Shown here piece by piece: positions 29,839 to 31,005 of a stretch of DNA of 31,005 nucleotides; position 1 is the first letter of the stretch, and the number at the start of each line of letters is the position of its first letter. The notes under the pieces were generated by a model that worked only from the letters and a program-made list of their open reading frames with translations, searched no databases and was not told the origin of the DNA. A program made the position numbers and the translations under genes. This stretch comes from a virus, in IMG/VR virus record IMGVR_UViG_3300049491_000041, positions 1-31,005 of that record, one strand, 5' to 3'.

Positions 29839-31005
29839 ATGGCAACCGAAAGCCTCGGTTTCTTGCTGCAAGGTGTGAGCCAGCAGCAACCCAAAGTCCG
29901 TAGTGCGGGCCAAGTCACGGAGCAGGTCAACTTCCTGTCTGATGTGAACCGTGGTCTGACAACGCGGCCCGGCACTGAACGGCTCGGGGCATTGAGTGCC
30001 ATCACTCCCGACGATAGCCGCTCGTTCACAATTCGGATCAACGATGTTCCGTATCGTGTTGTGCTTGAAGATGGCAAGCGACCTTCGGTGTATGATTACA
30101 CGGGGGCAACCGTCGCAGTTAGCGGGTCGTCAACCAACGACTACATCAGCACCAATGCTGCGGTCTACACCTATGACAACACTGTCTATATCACCAACCG
30201 TGATTTCATTGTTGACACTGATGCCACGACCTACACCAACATGGTGACGCAGAATTGGGGCTTTGTGTATTCGCTCGGCGGTCTGTATAACCGGACCTAT
30301 GAAGTGAAGCTGACTGTTGCATCCACGCAAGTCACGGGAACATACACCACGCCTGACGGCACGAATGCTGGCGATCCTGACAAAGCAACTGCGGACTACA
30401 TTATCACGCAACTCAATACCTCGCTTGATGCTGCACTTGCAAGTGCTTCGATCGCCACAGTTACGATCACGCGCAAAGAAAACCACCTGCGCATCAAGTC
30501 CACTGCGAACAACCTGACCGACATCACCACCAAAGACGGTGAAGGATCAACGGTTCTGCGCGGCGGGATAGCAAAGGCAGAGACCCTTGCAGACATGCCC
30601 AAGTATTCGGCACAGGGCGACCTGTTGAAGATATACGGCGCGACTGATAGTGCCGACGACTTCTGGATGCGGTTTGTTGTGGATGGCATATCGGACACTT
30701 CCGGCAACGTTGGCACGGGCTATGGAAGCCCCGGTGCATGGCGGGAATACTTCGATGTGACTGTTCCAGTTACGTTTGATCCGCTCACAATGCCGCATGT
30801 GCTGACATACAGCGCAGGCTCGTTTGCATTTGGGCCGCAGACTTGGGAGCATCGGCAGGTTGGCAATGAGGATAGCAACCCAACGCCTAGCTTTGTTGGG
30901 TATGCAATCCGTGACATCAGAGAGTTCCAAAGCCGACTGGCATTTGCCACCAGCGCAGGCACTGTCGTAATGTCCAAGACGGACGGCCCCACTGATTTCT
31001 GGCGC
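29839..31005 (+). CDS. Tail tubular protein B (T7 gp12-like), 3' end outside window
   Basis: The first 389 codons of the tail nozzle protein; the frame stays open to the window edge. It begins MATESLGFLLQGVSQQQPKV, followed by QVNFLSDVNRGLTTRPGTE, which is characteristic of this family, and has beta-rich repeats through the rest (TYTNMVTQNWGFVYSLGG). TAGGAG six bases before the ATG at 29839 supports the start. T7 gp12 is about 794 residues, so roughly half is present. It would form the lower tail and fibre attachment site. Confidence 0.95.
   Translation, partial: MATESLGFLLQGVSQQQPKVRSAGQVTEQVNFLSDVNRGLTTRPGTERLGALSAITPDDSRSFTIRINDVPYRVVLEDGKRPSVYDYTGATVAVSGSSTNDYISTNAAVYTYDNTVYITNRDFIVDTDATTYTNMVTQNWGFVYSLGGLYNRTYEVKLTVASTQVTGTYTTPDGTNAGDPDKATADYIITQLNTSLDAALASASIATVTITRKENHLRIKSTANNLTDITTKDGEGSTVLRGGIAKAETLADMPKYSAQGDLLKIYGATDSADDFWMRFVVDGISDTSGNVGTGYGSPGAWREYFDVTVPVTFDPLTMPHVLTYSAGSFAFGPQTWEHRQVGNEDSNPTPSFVGYAIRDIREFQSRLAFATSAGTVVMSKTDGPTDFWR

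Noticed and set aside
1-31005. CRISPR arrays, insertion sequences, integrase or rRNA genes
   Set aside because: No regularly spaced direct repeats with unique spacers, no transposase or integrase motifs and no rRNA-like sequence were seen.

Overview
The window is phage DNA: a T7-type short-tailed phage (podovirus, Autographivirus-like) carrying its own single-subunit RNA polymerase. The gene order (replication genes, then RNA polymerase, then portal, scaffold, capsid and tail tube) matches the phiKMV arrangement, where RNA polymerase sits just before the structural block, rather than T7, where it is an early gene. Almost every gene is on the + strand and many touch through ATGA, TAATG or TGATG overlaps. 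A GH19-type endolysin and T7-type tail tubular proteins point to a Gram-negative host. I cannot name the host from sequence alone.

Layout. 1-4154: end of the late region, with the small terminase end, large terminase, an unknown gene overlapping a GH19 endolysin, two small beta-rich proteins and a holin-like membrane protein. 4155-5461: about 1.3 kb without a convincing gene. It holds a six-copy AACTC array with mostly 13-bp spacing, two tracts of near-alternating pyrimidine-purine DNA, one copy of a phage-promoter-like element and a perfect TTGACA host -35 box. In T7-like phages the physical ends lie between the terminase/lysis genes and the early genes, so the window probably crosses the joined genome ends. 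5462-10649: early region of small, mostly unrecognised proteins in short overlapping runs; the gaps between runs carry strong RNA hairpins, two of them with mutually exclusive pairings. 10799-17156: primase, helicase, metallophosphoesterase, then a cassette with a nucleoside deoxyribosyltransferase-like protein, a sulfotransferase-like protein, a dATP/dGTP diphosphohydrolase-like protein and DNA ligase. 17341-24521: family A DNA polymerase, a probable ssDNA-binding protein, 5'-3' exonuclease, endonuclease VII and RNA polymerase. 24522-31005: second copy of the promoter-like element, three small accessory genes including a GNAT acetyltransferase, a small virion-like protein, portal, scaffold, major capsid, a strong intrinsic terminator, tail tubular A and the first part of tail tubular B.

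How it fits together: host polymerase would read the early region from the left-end control region. The phage polymerase made from 22038-24521 would then use the duplicated 23-bp element at 4696 (left end) and at 24536 (just before the virion genes). The terminator after the capsid gene would favour capsid over downstream tail messages, as in T7. The most noteworthy points are the duplicated promoter-like element with its conserved downstream block, the AACTC array, the two switch-like early leaders and the nucleotide/sulfotransferase cassette.
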